This document shows, in pieces, positions 44,977 to 53,485 of a stretch of 64,000 nt of DNA. Both the position numbers and the translations under genes were made by a program. The notes beneath the pieces were generated by a model that searched no databases, was not told the origin of the DNA, and saw nothing but the letters and a program-made list of their open reading frames with translations. Source of the DNA: Roseiarcus sp963816065 (GTDB lineage Bacteria; Pseudomonadota; Alphaproteobacteria; Rhizobiales; Beijerinckiaceae); assembly GCA_963816065.1 (NCBI GenBank), contig CAWFJG010000019.1, forward strand, positions 186,001 through 250,000, written 5' to 3'. Each line of letters starts with the position of its first letter. Within the stretch, counting starts at the first letter, position 1.

Positions 44977-46416
44977 ATGGCGGCGGTTGCGGCGTTCGAC
45001 GAGATGGGGCGTGCGGGCGAACCGGTGCGCACGCTTTACGGGAAGGTGGCGCGGTGGCTCGACGACTCGCCGACCGATCTGCTCGCCTCGCGCCGCGCCC
45101 AGGCCGAATTCATGTTTCGCCGCATCGGCATCACCTTCGGCGTTTACGGCGACAAGGACGCCGCCGAGCGTCTGATCCCGTTCGATATCGTCCCTCGTCT
45201 CATCTCCCGCGCGGAATGGCGGAAGCTGGAGGCGGGCCTCACCCAGCGGGTCAGGGCGTTGAACCTGTTCCTCGCGGACGTGTATGGCGAGCGCAGGGTC
45301 CTGAAGGAAGGGATCGTCCCGTCCGAGCTCATCGTCCGCAACCCGTACTACCGGCCAGAGATGATCGGCCGCCGGGCGCCGCACGACATATGGGTCCATA
45401 TCGCCGGGATCGACATCGTCCGCGTCGACGACGAGTCGTTCTACGTTCTCGAGGACAACGCGCGCACGCCGTCCGGCGTCTCTTATATGCTGGAGAACCG
45501 GGAAGTGACGATGCGGCTGCTGCCGGACCTGTTCGCCCGTCACAAGGTGGCGCCGGTCGACGATTACCCGGACGAATTGCTCGCATGCCTGCGCTCGGTC
45601 GCCCCTCGTCACGACCGCGGCAATGCGACGATCGTCATCCTGACGCCCGGTCTCTACAATTCGGCCTATTACGAGCACTCGTTCCTCGCCGACAAGCTCG
45701 GGGTGGAACTGGTCGAGGGCCGCGACCTGTTCGTCGAGGACGACCAGGTGTTCATGCGCACCACCCTCGGGCCCCGCCGGGTCGATGTCATCTACCGCCG
45801 CGTCGACGACGATTTCCTCGATCCCCTGGTGTTCAATCCGGACTCGGTGCTCGGCGTCCCCGGCCTGATCGGCGCCTATTTGGCGGGCAATGTGACGATT
45901 GCGAATGCAATCGGGACCGGCGTGGCCGACGACAAGGCGATCTACAGCTACGTTCCAGACCTCATCCGCTTCTACATGTCCGAGGAGCCTTTGCTGAAGA
46001 ACGTGCCGACCTACCGTTGCCGTGACCCCGACGGATACAAATACGTCATCGAACGGCTCGATCAGCTGGTGGTGAAGGAGGTCAACGGTTCGGGCGGGTA
46101 CGGCATGCTGGTCGGCCCGCACGCGACCGCCGCCCAGCGCGAGCAGTTCGCCGCCAAGCTCAAGGCCGATCCCGCCAACTACATCGCCCAGCCGACCCTG
46201 GCGCTCTCGACCTGCCCGTCCTCGTTCGACGCCGGCGTGTCGCCGCGGCACGTCGATCTCAGGCCGTTCATCCTGTCGGGCGCCGACGCCGTGCGCATCG
46301 TTCCGGGCGGGCTGACGCGGGTGGCGCTGAAGGAGGGGTCTCTGGTGGTCAATTCGAGCCAGGGGGGCGGCACCAAGGACACCTGGATCGTCGACGATAT
46401 CGAAGGCGAGGACTGA
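44977..46416 (+). CDS. Circularly permuted ATP-grasp protein (CP_ATPgrasp_2 type)
   Basis: Predicted ATP-dependent amide-bond ligase, 479 residues. Seen: RRIGITFGVYGDKDAAERLI, ADVYGERRVLKEGIVPSELI, HIAGIDIVRVDDESFYVLED and QLVVKEVNGSGGYGMLVGPH (the ATP-grasp loop), with C-terminal GGLTRVALKEGSLVVNSSQG. In many Proteobacteria it is followed by alpha-E and transglutaminase genes, exactly as here, and the trio is predicted to build or process a peptide of unknown nature. Confidence 0.9.
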   Translation: MAAVAAFDEMGRAGEPVRTLYGKVARWLDDSPTDLLASRRAQAEFMFRRIGITFGVYGDKDAAERLIPFDIVPRLISRAEWRKLEAGLTQRVRALNLFLADVYGERRVLKEGIVPSELIVRNPYYRPEMIGRRAPHDIWVHIAGIDIVRVDDESFYVLEDNARTPSGVSYMLENREVTMRLLPDLFARHKVAPVDDYPDELLACLRSVAPRHDRGNATIVILTPGLYNSAYYEHSFLADKLGVELVEGRDLFVEDDQVFMRTTLGPRRVDVIYRRVDDDFLDPLVFNPDSVLGVPGLIGAYLAGNVTIANAIGTGVADDKAIYSYVPDLIRFYMSEEPLLKNVPTYRCRDPDGYKYVIERLDQLVVKEVNGSGGYGMLVGPHATAAQREQFAAKLKADPANYIAQPTLALSTCPSSFDAGVSPRHVDLRPFILSGADAVRIVPGGLTRVALKEGSLVVNSSQGGGTKDTWIVDDIEGED

Positions 46417-46421
46417 CGCTG

Positions 46422-47381
46422 ATGCTCGCCCGCACAGCCGACAACCTGTTCTGGCTCGCCCGCTCGATGGAGCGCGCCGATTACATCGCCCGCACCATCG
46501 AGGCGACGCTGAGGCTCGAATATCTGCCCAAGACCGAAGGCGAGCAGATGGGCGAGTGGGAGGGTGCGCTCAACGCCGCCGGCGCCTACGACAGCTTCAT
46601 CGCCGAGCGCGGCGAGCTCGACGAGGAGGCGGCGGTCGAATACCTGACCTTCGACCGGAGCAATCCGTCCTCGATCTGCAACTGCCTGGAGAACGCGCGG
46701 ACGTCCGGGCGTGCGGTGCGCACGGCGCTCACCGCCGAGACCTGGACGGCGATCAACGACGCCTGGCTCGAGCTCAAGCGCTTCGAGGCGAGCCACCGCT
46801 TTTCCCGGCCGATGGATCGCGTCGCGCTGACCCGCTTCCTCGATTACGTCAAGAAGGCGTCGCTCGACTTCGACGGCTCCTGCTACCGTACGATGTTGCG
46901 CAACGACGCCTATTGGTTCAACCGGCTCGGCATCTTCATCGAGCGCGCCGACAACACCGCGCGCCTGCTCGACGTCAAGTATCATCTGCTGCTGCCTTCG
47001 ACCGAGCCGGTCGGCGGCTCGCTCGACTATTTCCAGTGGGTGGCGATCCTGCGCGCCGTGTCGGCCGCCACCGCCTACCATTGGGTCTATCGCGACCGGG
47101 TGAAGCCCTGGCTGATCGCCGACCTCCTGATTCTGAAGCGGGCGATGCCGCGCTCGCTCATTTCCTGCTATGAGAGCATCGATCGGGCGCTCGACAGTCT
47201 GGCGCGCGACGACGGACGCAGCGGCGTCGCGCAGCGTCAGGCGCGGGCGATGCACGCCAAGCTGGAGCGTTCGAGCATGACCCAGATCTTCCAGGGCGGC
47301 CTGCACGAGTTCATCACGACGTTCATCGAGGACAACGCCGGGCTGTCGAGCACGATCTCCGAGCAGTACCTCTTCACCTGA
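46422..47381 (+). CDS. Alpha-E domain protein
   Basis: 319-residue all-helical protein: MLARTADNLFWLARSMERAD opens it and is the family hallmark, with IERADNTARLLDVKYHLLLP in the middle. Starts 5 nt after the ATP-grasp stop, so cotranslated. Companion of the ATP-grasp ligase; its biochemical role is unknown. Confidence 0.92.
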   Translation: MLARTADNLFWLARSMERADYIARTIEATLRLEYLPKTEGEQMGEWEGALNAAGAYDSFIAERGELDEEAAVEYLTFDRSNPSSICNCLENARTSGRAVRTALTAETWTAINDAWLELKRFEASHRFSRPMDRVALTRFLDYVKKASLDFDGSCYRTMLRNDAYWFNRLGIFIERADNTARLLDVKYHLLLPSTEPVGGSLDYFQWVAILRAVSAATAYHWVYRDRVKPWLIADLLILKRAMPRSLISCYESIDRALDSLARDDGRSGVAQRQARAMHAKLERSSMTQIFQGGLHEFITTFIEDNAGLSSTISEQYLFT

Positions 47382-47393
47382 ACGGGCGCGCCG

Positions 47394-48215
47394 ATGCGGA
47401 TCCGGATATCGCACGAGATAACCCATCGCTTCGCGCCGCCGGCCCGGATGCTGGTGCAGAACCTGCGGCTCACCCCGAGCGGTTTCGACAGCCAGTATGT
47501 GCTGGGCTGGCGCGTTGCGCTCGACATCGACAGCGCGCTGAAGCGCTCGGAGGACGCGCACGGCAACGTGATGAGCACGTTCTCGCATCACGGCGCGCCG
47601 CTCGAGCGCCTGACGGTGACGGCGAGCGGCGAGATCGAGACCAGCGACTCCGCCGGAGTCGTGCGCGGCACGGTCGAGCGGCTGCCGGTGGAGATGTACC
47701 TGCGCGACAGCCCGCTCGCGCATGTCAACGGCGCGCTGCGCACGTTCGCGAAGGAGGCGACGGCGGGCGCCGAGGATCCGCTCGACGCCATGCATCGCCT
47801 GATGGGCGAGCTGCATCGGGTCATGAGCTTCGATCCGTTCCAGACCGACGATCCCGACTCCGCCGCGGAAGCCTTCGCCCTGCGGCGCGGCCGGGCGCGC
47901 GACTTCGCCCACATCTTCATCGCCTGCGCCCGCTTCCTCGACGCCCCGGCTCGCTTCGTCAGCGGTTACCGCGCCGCCGAGCCCGAGGGGGGTGAGCCGG
48001 GCGCGCATTGCTGGGCGGAGGCGCATGTGGCCAAGATCGGCTGGATCGCCTTCGACCCGACCGCGTGCATCTGCGCCGATCCGCTCTATGTGCGCGTCGC
48101 TGTCGGCTTCGACGCTCGCGACGGCGGCTTCGGCAAGACCGCCCACGGCATGGGCGAGGACGCGGTCGAGACCCTGATCCGGATCGAGCAGGCGGGGCTC
48201 CAGACGCAGGCCTGA
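47394..48215 (+). CDS. Transglutaminase-like protein, catalytic Cys replaced by Ala
   Basis: 273 residues. N-terminal beta domain (MRIRISHEITHRFAPPARML) then the transglutaminase core. The usual G-x-C-x-D-F-A-H motif reads GRARDFAHIFIAC, so the nucleophile position (residue 168) is Ala, while His205 (GAHCWAEAHV) and Asp221 (WIAFDPTACI) remain. Two base changes from any Cys codon make a sequencing error unlikely. It starts 12 nt after the alpha-E stop. Either a binding protein or an enzyme using another residue. Confidence 0.88.
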   Translation: MRIRISHEITHRFAPPARMLVQNLRLTPSGFDSQYVLGWRVALDIDSALKRSEDAHGNVMSTFSHHGAPLERLTVTASGEIETSDSAGVVRGTVERLPVEMYLRDSPLAHVNGALRTFAKEATAGAEDPLDAMHRLMGELHRVMSFDPFQTDDPDSAAEAFALRRGRARDFAHIFIACARFLDAPARFVSGYRAAEPEGGEPGAHCWAEAHVAKIGWIAFDPTACICADPLYVRVAVGFDARDGGFGKTAHGMGEDAVETLIRIEQAGLQTQA

Positions 48216-48343
48216 GCGCCGCATCCCGCGGCGCGAAGTCGCCCGCAAATCGGCGAGAAAATGGCGGAAAAAATAACCGCGCCGGCTCGGAACACCGGGC
48301 CGCGAGGACGGGTTGCTATGCGGGGGCCGACCCGGAGTTTTCC

Positions 48344-49135
48344 ATGTTCCTGCATCGTCCGATCCTGCAGACCGAAGTCAACGTGCAAAATCCAGATCCT
48401 GTCTTCGCCGAGCAGCTGCTCGAGCAATTCGGCGGCGCGACCGGCGAGCTGTCCGCCGCGCTCACCTACTGGACCCAGTCGTTCCATACCGAGGACGCGG
48501 CGATCCGCGACATGCTTCAGGATATCGGGACGGAGGAGTTCACCCATCTCGAAATCATCGCGATGATGATCGAGCAGCACACCAAGAAAGCGTCGCAGAA
48601 TGTGCAGGACAAGGCCTACCGCAGCACGCTGTTCGCCATTCGCGGTCCGGGTCCTCACCTTGTCGACTCCAAGGGGAGCTTTTGGGACGCGCGCTATGTG
48701 AGCGAAGGCGGCGATGTGACCCGCGATCTGCGCGCCGATGTGTCCGCGGAAGCCGGCGCGCTCGTGACCTATGAAGCGCTGATGAAGCTCACCGACGACG
48801 AGGGCTCACTGAAGGCGCTGCGGTTCCTCGCGACTCGCGAGGTCGCGCATACCAAGATGTTCATGGAGGCGTTGAACTCCATCAACAAGCTCACGGAGCC
48901 GCTGTTCGGCGATCTCAAGCCCGACAGCAGCGTCAACGTCTATTTCAACATGTCGTCGGGACCCGGCGCGGACCTGCGCGGCCCGTGGAACAGCGAACCG
49001 GCGTTCCAGTACGTCGCAGACCCGCTGCAGCACGAACAGCACGAGCATACCGGGAAGGCCGGCGGCAACGAGATGGAGAGGCTCGGCGGCCAGCCCTCGG
49101 GCACGACCGGAAAGGCCACTCGCCGGGCTCCCTGA
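48344..49135 (+). CDS. Manganese catalase family protein
   Basis: Non-haem catalase of 263 residues. Start MFLHRPILQTEVNVQNPDP matches the family opening. Metal ligands are visible as Glu35, Glu65 and His68 (IGTEEFTHLE), with AEAGALVTYEAL and REVAHTKMFMEAL giving the second Glu/His pair. C-terminal tail is His/Gly-rich (HEQHEHTGKAGG). It removes hydrogen peroxide. Intact, 128 bp after the transglutaminase gene. Confidence 0.92.
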   Translation: MFLHRPILQTEVNVQNPDPVFAEQLLEQFGGATGELSAALTYWTQSFHTEDAAIRDMLQDIGTEEFTHLEIIAMMIEQHTKKASQNVQDKAYRSTLFAIRGPGPHLVDSKGSFWDARYVSEGGDVTRDLRADVSAEAGALVTYEALMKLTDDEGSLKALRFLATREVAHTKMFMEALNSINKLTEPLFGDLKPDSSVNVYFNMSSGPGADLRGPWNSEPAFQYVADPLQHEQHEHTGKAGGNEMERLGGQPSGTTGKATRRAP

Positions 49136-49182
49136 CAGGGAAACGCATCGCTTGCGCACGGCTCTCGAAAGAGGAGACCCTC

Positions 49183-49618
49183 ATGTCTGGTCTTGTCATG
49201 AACCGAAGGGCCGTCCTCGCCGCTTCCGCGGGCCTGCTCGTCGGAGCGGGACTTCCGGCGGCGGCGCTCTCGGCCGCTGCGCCGCTTTCCAGCGACGCCG
49301 TGTCCGCGCGCATGATCGCCGCGTGGGTGGTGCTGCGGCCGGAGGCGGGAGCGACGGTCCGCCTCGCCTTCCTCGGCGATGACGGACGGCCGCTCGGCGA
49401 GCTGCCGCCTGTGCAGTTTGAAGCGGCGGGAGACCAGCCCGCGTCGCTCTGGCGGCAGGCGCAGGAGGCCGGGGCGGTCGCGCAGGCTTTGGCCGTCGCC
49501 GCGCTGGCGAGCGCCTGGGGCGTTCCGTCGCGAGATTGCGAGATCCGGTCCGGCTTCATCGCCCACCCGCGCAGCGGCGCGCCTGATGAAGCACGCCGTC
49601 TGGGTCGACGTGGCCTGA
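49183..49618 (+). CDS. Exported protein with twin-arginine-like signal, frameshift near end
   Basis: About 144 residues. Signal MNRRAVLAASAGLLVGAGLP; body AWVVLRPEAGATVRLAFLGD and ALASAWGVPSRDCEIRSGFI recall fragments of molybdenum hydroxylase (isoquinoline 1-oxidoreductase beta) sequences, though far shorter. A one-base shift near 49575 is needed to reach the likely end ARLMKHAVWVDVA and TGA at 49616. It may be a stand-alone small protein or a decayed fusion; no cofactor site is visible. Confidence 0.6.
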
Positions 49619-49716
49619 CGGGGCAAGAACATGAGGGAGGCGGCGGGCTTGCTTCGCCGCCTCCGAAAGACGCACACTCCCCGCGGACGCGCGAACCTGC
49701 GCCGCGGGGAGGGCGG

Positions 49717-50604
49717 ATGCAAGAATCGAAAACGCCGTTGCGCGCCGTTCTCGGCATCGACGCGGCATGGACGGCGACCGAGCCGAGCGGCGTGGCGCTG
49801 GCGGTCGAAACGAAGGACGGCTGGCGTCTCGCGACGGTCGATGCGAGCTACGGTCATTTCCTCGAGCGCAGGGACGGCGCGGACCTCGGACTGGGCCGGC
49901 CCCGGGGCGCGACAGCGGAGGCGGCGAGGCTGATCGCGGCGGTCTCGAGGCTCGTCGGACAAGCGCCCGATTGCGTGGCGATCGACATGCCTGTCGGCCC
50001 GCAGCCGATCACAGGCCGCCGGGCCTGCGACAATGCGATCTCGCGACGCTACGGCGGACGCAAAGCGGCGGTCCATTCGCCAAACGCGGTGCGGCCGGGG
50101 CCGATCAGCGATGCGCTCCGCGCCGGCTTCGCCGCGCTCGGCTTTCCGGTCTGCCTTGCGCCGCCGGCGCACGGTCTGATCGAGGTCTATCCGCACGCTG
50201 CGCTGATCGAGTTCATGAGCGAAAAGGAGCGGCGTCCTTACAAGGCCGCCAAGACGACGACCTACTGGCCCGGCTTGCCCATCGATCAGCGTCATCGGAA
50301 ACTGCGCGGAGTCTGGGCGCGCATCGTCGAGGCGCTGGATAGCCGGATTGCAGGGACGGCGGCGGCGCTGCCCGTCCCACCTGAAGGCGTGCGCGGCTGG
50401 GCGCTCAAGGCCTTCGAGGACAAGCTCGACGCGGTCGTCTGCGCCGCCGTCGCCATCGCGGCGCTGAGCGGGGAGGCCGTATCGCACGGCGACGCGGACG
50501 GCGCGATCTGGGTCCCGTCGACCCCTTCTCCCTCGGGCAGACGGCGGCGCGAAGCGCCGGACGAGCGGGCGCCTTGCGATTTTCTGTCGATTCCACCGCG
50601 ATGA
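49717..50604 (+). CDS. DUF429 family protein (RNase H-like fold)
   Basis: 295 residues. LRAVLGIDAAWTATEPSGVA gives the acidic-start RNase H-like strand, and CVAIDMPVGPQPITGRRACD the second motif; WALKAFEDKLDAVVCAAVAI the C-terminal acidic helix. DUF429 proteins are predicted nucleases. GGGGAGGG precedes ATG 49717. Its TGA overlaps the cupin ATG. Confidence 0.85.
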   Translation: MQESKTPLRAVLGIDAAWTATEPSGVALAVETKDGWRLATVDASYGHFLERRDGADLGLGRPRGATAEAARLIAAVSRLVGQAPDCVAIDMPVGPQPITGRRACDNAISRRYGGRKAAVHSPNAVRPGPISDALRAGFAALGFPVCLAPPAHGLIEVYPHAALIEFMSEKERRPYKAAKTTTYWPGLPIDQRHRKLRGVWARIVEALDSRIAGTAAALPVPPEGVRGWALKAFEDKLDAVVCAAVAIAALSGEAVSHGDADGAIWVPSTPSPSGRRRREAPDERAPCDFLSIPPR

Positions 50605-50930
50605 TCAAGGGCGGCAATCTCTTTGCGGACATCGGGCCGGCGGAGACGGGCGAAACCTTCGCGACGCTCGCCGAGCGGCCGGGCGCGGCGATCGAGCGCA
50701 TCGTGTCGACGGGCCAGGCGAGCCCGCCGGGCTTTTGGTACGATCAGGACTGGACGGAATGGGTTGTCGTGCTGGCGGGCGAGGCGAGCCTGCGGATCGA
50801 GGGCGAGACGGACCCGAGGATTCTGCGTCCTGGCGACTGGCTGGAGCTGCCGGCGGGCCTCAGGCATCGGGTCGAATGGACCGCGTCCGACCCGCCGACG
50901 GTCTGGCTCGCGGTTCACTGGAAGGGCTGA
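50601..50930 (+). CDS. Small cupin domain protein
   Basis: 109-residue single cupin: QASPPGFWYDQDWTEWVVVL and PGDWLELPAGLRHRVEWT give the two cupin motifs with Glu and His metal ligands. Start ATG 50601 overlaps the DUF429 stop (ATGA), so the two are cotranslated. Substrate unknown. Confidence 0.85.
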   Translation: MIKGGNLFADIGPAETGETFATLAERPGAAIERIVSTGQASPPGFWYDQDWTEWVVVLAGEASLRIEGETDPRILRPGDWLELPAGLRHRVEWTASDPPTVWLAVHWKG

Positions 50931-51081
50931 GACCCGCGCGGGCGCGGCGAGGCGCACAGCAGCGCCCATGTTCCGGAGCCGCGGTCCAAGAGGCGTCAAG
51001 GGACGGCCGCCGTTCCGCAACCGCGTCGTCCGCGCCCAGCGCGCGCGGCGGCAGTCGGCCACGGCGACGAAGGCAAAGCCA

Positions 51082-51186
51082 TCACGCCCCGAACGCGCGC
51101 GCGGCGAGCCCGATCATGGTGACGAAGGCGGCCAGTGAGGCGAGTTCGGCGGCGTCGCGCAGGGTGATGAGAGCGGCTTCACGCAT
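51082..51186 (-). CDS. 34-residue micro-protein
   Basis: A very short frame with a strong ribosome site (GGGAGGTCC 5 nt before ATG 51186). The product starts MREAALITLRDAAELASLAA and ends FVTMIGLAARAFGA: an amphipathic then hydrophobic helix, fitting a small membrane-associated peptide. It is convergent with the cupin gene. Function unknown. Confidence 0.6.
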   Translation of the reverse strand: MREAALITLRDAAELASLAAFVTMIGLAARAFGA

Positions 51187-51365
51187 AAGGACCTCCCACG
51201 ATTAGATGATCACTGTTGGACCACTGTATGTTCCTTCTTTGTTCGGAGTCAAGCGCAGTTTACGGTACGGTAGTGTCTCAGTTTGCGGAACTGAACTTTT
51301 TGATGCGCGGAACCCAGGAGATAAGTTAACGGTTTATCAGGCACTATGGACACAAAACAGGCACC
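51187..51365. other. AT-rich leader of the RNase locus
   Basis: Markedly lower GC than its surroundings. It carries TA-rich segments (AGATAAGTTAACGGTTTATC) that probably include the promoter of the toxin gene. An open frame from 51206 is rejected as a gene. Confidence 0.4.
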
Positions 51366-51653
51366 GTGGCCCACAGGGATCATTCGCCTCGCAGAAGCGG
51401 CCAAATCAAGCCGCCTCCCGACAAGCTACCCGCTTTCCCACTGGCCCGAAAAACAACGCCGAAGACGCCAATTACGAAAGGTGGCCCCCTCCGCCGCCGC
51501 TGGAAAGATCCAGATGGCACGATTTATGAGTGGGACTATCGACACGGAACCGCAGAGGTGTATGATTCTCGGGGTCACCACCAAGGCGAGTTCGACCCGG
51601 ATAACGGGAAGCAGTTGAAGCAGGCAGTCCCCTCAAGGAAGATCGAGCCGTGA
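51366..51653 (+). CDS. Colicin E3-type cytotoxic RNase domain protein
   Basis: 95-residue protein that is nearly only a colicin E3 RNase domain. The core RRRWKDPDGTIYEWDYRHG and GEFDPDNGKQLK matches E3, and the residues used for 16S rRNA cleavage are all at E3 spacing: Asp57, His60, Glu64 and Arg91. The N-terminus is Pro/Lys-rich (PPPDKLPAFPLARK). No receptor or translocation domain. The only in-frame start is GTG 51366, without a strong ribosome site, so the N-terminus could be longer or truncated. Lower GC than its neighbours, probably transferred. Confidence 0.8.
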   Translation: MAHRDHSPRRSGQIKPPPDKLPAFPLARKTTPKTPITKGGPLRRRWKDPDGTIYEWDYRHGTAEVYDSRGHHQGEFDPDNGKQLKQAVPSRKIEP

Positions 51654-51889
51654 CCCTCGTTCATCAACTTGTTGGATATGACAAAGCCACTGAGACGGTC
51701 GCTTACGAGCACGACTTCCGTCCGGAGGAATGGAGGAGGATTCGTAAGTTTCTCGATGCGGACCCGGGCGACCCCGATATGGTTTACGCCTATCCGATCG
51801 ATGGCCACCGGGTGGTGGAGATCGCATCCGTGATCCAAGCCCCGGTTGGCAATCTCAACTATTTCATTGAGTGCAGCGCACGCGACTGA
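51650..51889 (+). CDS. Probable immunity protein of the E3-type RNase
   Basis: 79-residue acidic protein whose GTG overlaps the toxin stop (GTGA). Contents: MTLVHQLVGYDKATETVAYE, then FLDADPGDPDMVYAYPI and a NYFIEC end. It does not resemble the E. coli Im3 protein; the pattern is reminiscent of DUF7683-type immunity-like proteins, weakly. Gene order and coupling are the main reasons to call it the neutralising partner. Confidence 0.65.
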   Translation: MTLVHQLVGYDKATETVAYEHDFRPEEWRRIRKFLDADPGDPDMVYAYPIDGHRVVEIASVIQAPVGNLNYFIECSARD

Positions 51890-51966
51890 CGCTTACGCGC
51901 GTCCCGTGCGTCAATCAGCGCAACAATGTCCTCGACTTCCCACAGCTTGTCAGTGGCGCCGGCCGC

Positions 51967-52230
51967 CTAAGCGGGCGACGTTTTCAGGCTCTTATGGATG
52001 CGGACGAAATTGTAATAGAGGAAATACAAGGCCAGCGAATGGGCGTGGTTCTCGACCTTCTTTGAGAACGCGTTTGTGGGCCAGGTAAAGCGGCGCATTC
52101 CCATCCGCATGTTCAGGTTCTGGCGCTCGACATAGGACGTGCTGATGTCGTCCTCGTTCGGGCGTCCTTCGATGGTCTGCTTGATCGCGCCCGTGCAAGC
52201 GGCCGGGCTGTAGCGGCGCTCAGGCGTCGT
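51967..52230 (-). pseudogene. IS1-family transposase remnant (C-terminal part)
   Basis: Reads ERRYSPAACTGAIKQTIEGR, then TSYVERQNLNMRMGMRRFTW and VENHAHSLALYFLYYNFVRI followed by HKSLKTSPA and a stop, the C-terminal half of IS1-type transposases. The N-terminal half and terminal repeats are not found. It lies right beside the low-GC RNase locus and may have brought it in. Confidence 0.8.
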
Positions 52231-52308
52231 CGGCGCATCGGCCCGATAGAGCTTCCCGGTGGGGTCGCGCGCCTGGGCGAGGCCGCGAGCGGGACGGGGT
52301 GCGTGGCG

Positions 52309-52998
52309 ATGCGAGGCGGGCGATTGGGCGCGGGGTTGAGGGTCTTCAGGGTCGCGGCGATCGCGGTCGCGGCGGCGGCGGCGTCGGTCGCGGCGGCGCA
52401 GTCGACCAATGTCATGCCCAATCTCAATACCGGCGAGGCGGCCTTCGATCCGGCCAAGGCCGGCCTGCCCGCCGAGGCGAAGGCCGCCTTCGCGGCGGCG
52501 GCGGCGAAGTTGCGCAGCGGCGACCTCGAGGCGTTGATCCTGGTGGCGTCGCCCGACGGATCGGCCTGGACCCTCAACGTCGCGCCCAAGGGAATGGCCG
52601 ACTACAACCCTTCCGACAGCGCCCGCCAGGCCCTGGAGGTCTGCGAATATCAGGCCGGACGGCCGTGCGCGCTGCTGTCCGTCAACGGCTACGAGGCGCG
52701 CTCGTCCTCCGGCGCCCCGTCCGAGCCGCAGGCGATGCTGACGGGGCAGACCAGCGATTTCGACGCCACCCTGCTGCCGTTCGTGCCCGCCTCGAAGCGG
52801 GCCGCGGCGGCGAACTATCTTTCCGCCAAGGGTCCGCGCGCCTTCGCCGTGACGACCAGCGGCCTGTGGCTGTGGCGGCCCGGCGCGACCGTTCGGCAGG
52901 CGATCGACACCACCATGGACGAGTGCGCGGCCGCGTTCAAACCGGCGGTCTGCATTCTGTACGCGGTGGGCGGCCGGGTGGTGTTCGGGACGCAGTAG
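52309..52998 (+). CDS. Secreted protein of unknown function (229 aa)
   Basis: Signal peptide (AAIAVAAAAASVAAAQ) and a soluble body. Two Cys pairs occur in related contexts: ALEVCEYQAGRPCALL and TTMDECAAAFKPAVCILYAV, each with a C-x7/8-C spacing that suggests disulfides in a duplicated fold, loosely like DUF4189. Intact. ATG 52309; GTG 52303 is the alternative. Adjacent to the IS1 remnant. Confidence 0.65.
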   Translation: MRGGRLGAGLRVFRVAAIAVAAAAASVAAAQSTNVMPNLNTGEAAFDPAKAGLPAEAKAAFAAAAAKLRSGDLEALILVASPDGSAWTLNVAPKGMADYNPSDSARQALEVCEYQAGRPCALLSVNGYEARSSSGAPSEPQAMLTGQTSDFDATLLPFVPASKRAAAANYLSAKGPRAFAVTTSGLWLWRPGATVRQAIDTTMDECAAAFKPAVCILYAVGGRVVFGTQ

Positions 52999-53220
52999 CG
53001 CCGTCAGGTCGACGTCGCCGCGATCGTCTCGATCCATCGAGGCCGCGCGGGCCTCGCGCGGATCCCGCGTAGCGCGCGACGGTCGCGGACGAGACGCCCC
53101 AGAGCAAGCCGATTCTCGGACGACACCGCGCGGCGGATGTGCGACCGACGGCCTCGCTCCAACGCGAGCGGAATGCAAATGGGGCGCTTTACAACCCGAG
53201 CGCGCCTGGTCCAGCGCCCC

Positions 53221-53408
53221 GTTTCATCTGCCTGTTCTCTGCCTGTTTCGAGCCTGATAAGTGCCTGTTAACGGCCTGTTCCGAGCCTGTTCAAGTCGCC
53301 TGTTCCATGCCGCAACCGTCAGGTTGTATGGCCATCAAAGCCATGATATGGCTGGACTTTTTGGAATGGACGCCGGCACAGGCAAAATAAAGCCGCCTGC
53401 TAGCAGGC
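53221..53408 (-). repeat. Structured intergenic element with 11-bp iterons, copy 2
   Basis: On the minus strand it starts with the perfect palindrome GCCTGCTAGCAGGC (53395-53408) then a TTTATTTTGC run, a CATATCATG box, ACAACC-N5-GGTTG, and seven or eight units of consensus NNGAACAGGC every 11 bp (one gap of 13) down to 53225. Order and spacing follow copy 1 at 35697, including the variant TTATCAGG unit. Confidence 0.78.
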
Positions 53409-53485
53409 AACGACGAAGCCCCGAACACGGACTTTCGGGCCGCCCATCGCGAGCGTCTCGGCTGTCGCCAGCCTTACCGGCCGCC

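Noticed and set aside
51206..51529. 107-codon open frame in the AT-rich leader of the RNase locus
   Set aside because: It overlaps the E3-type gene in another frame, lacks a ribosome site and ends in low-complexity Pro/Arg sequence.
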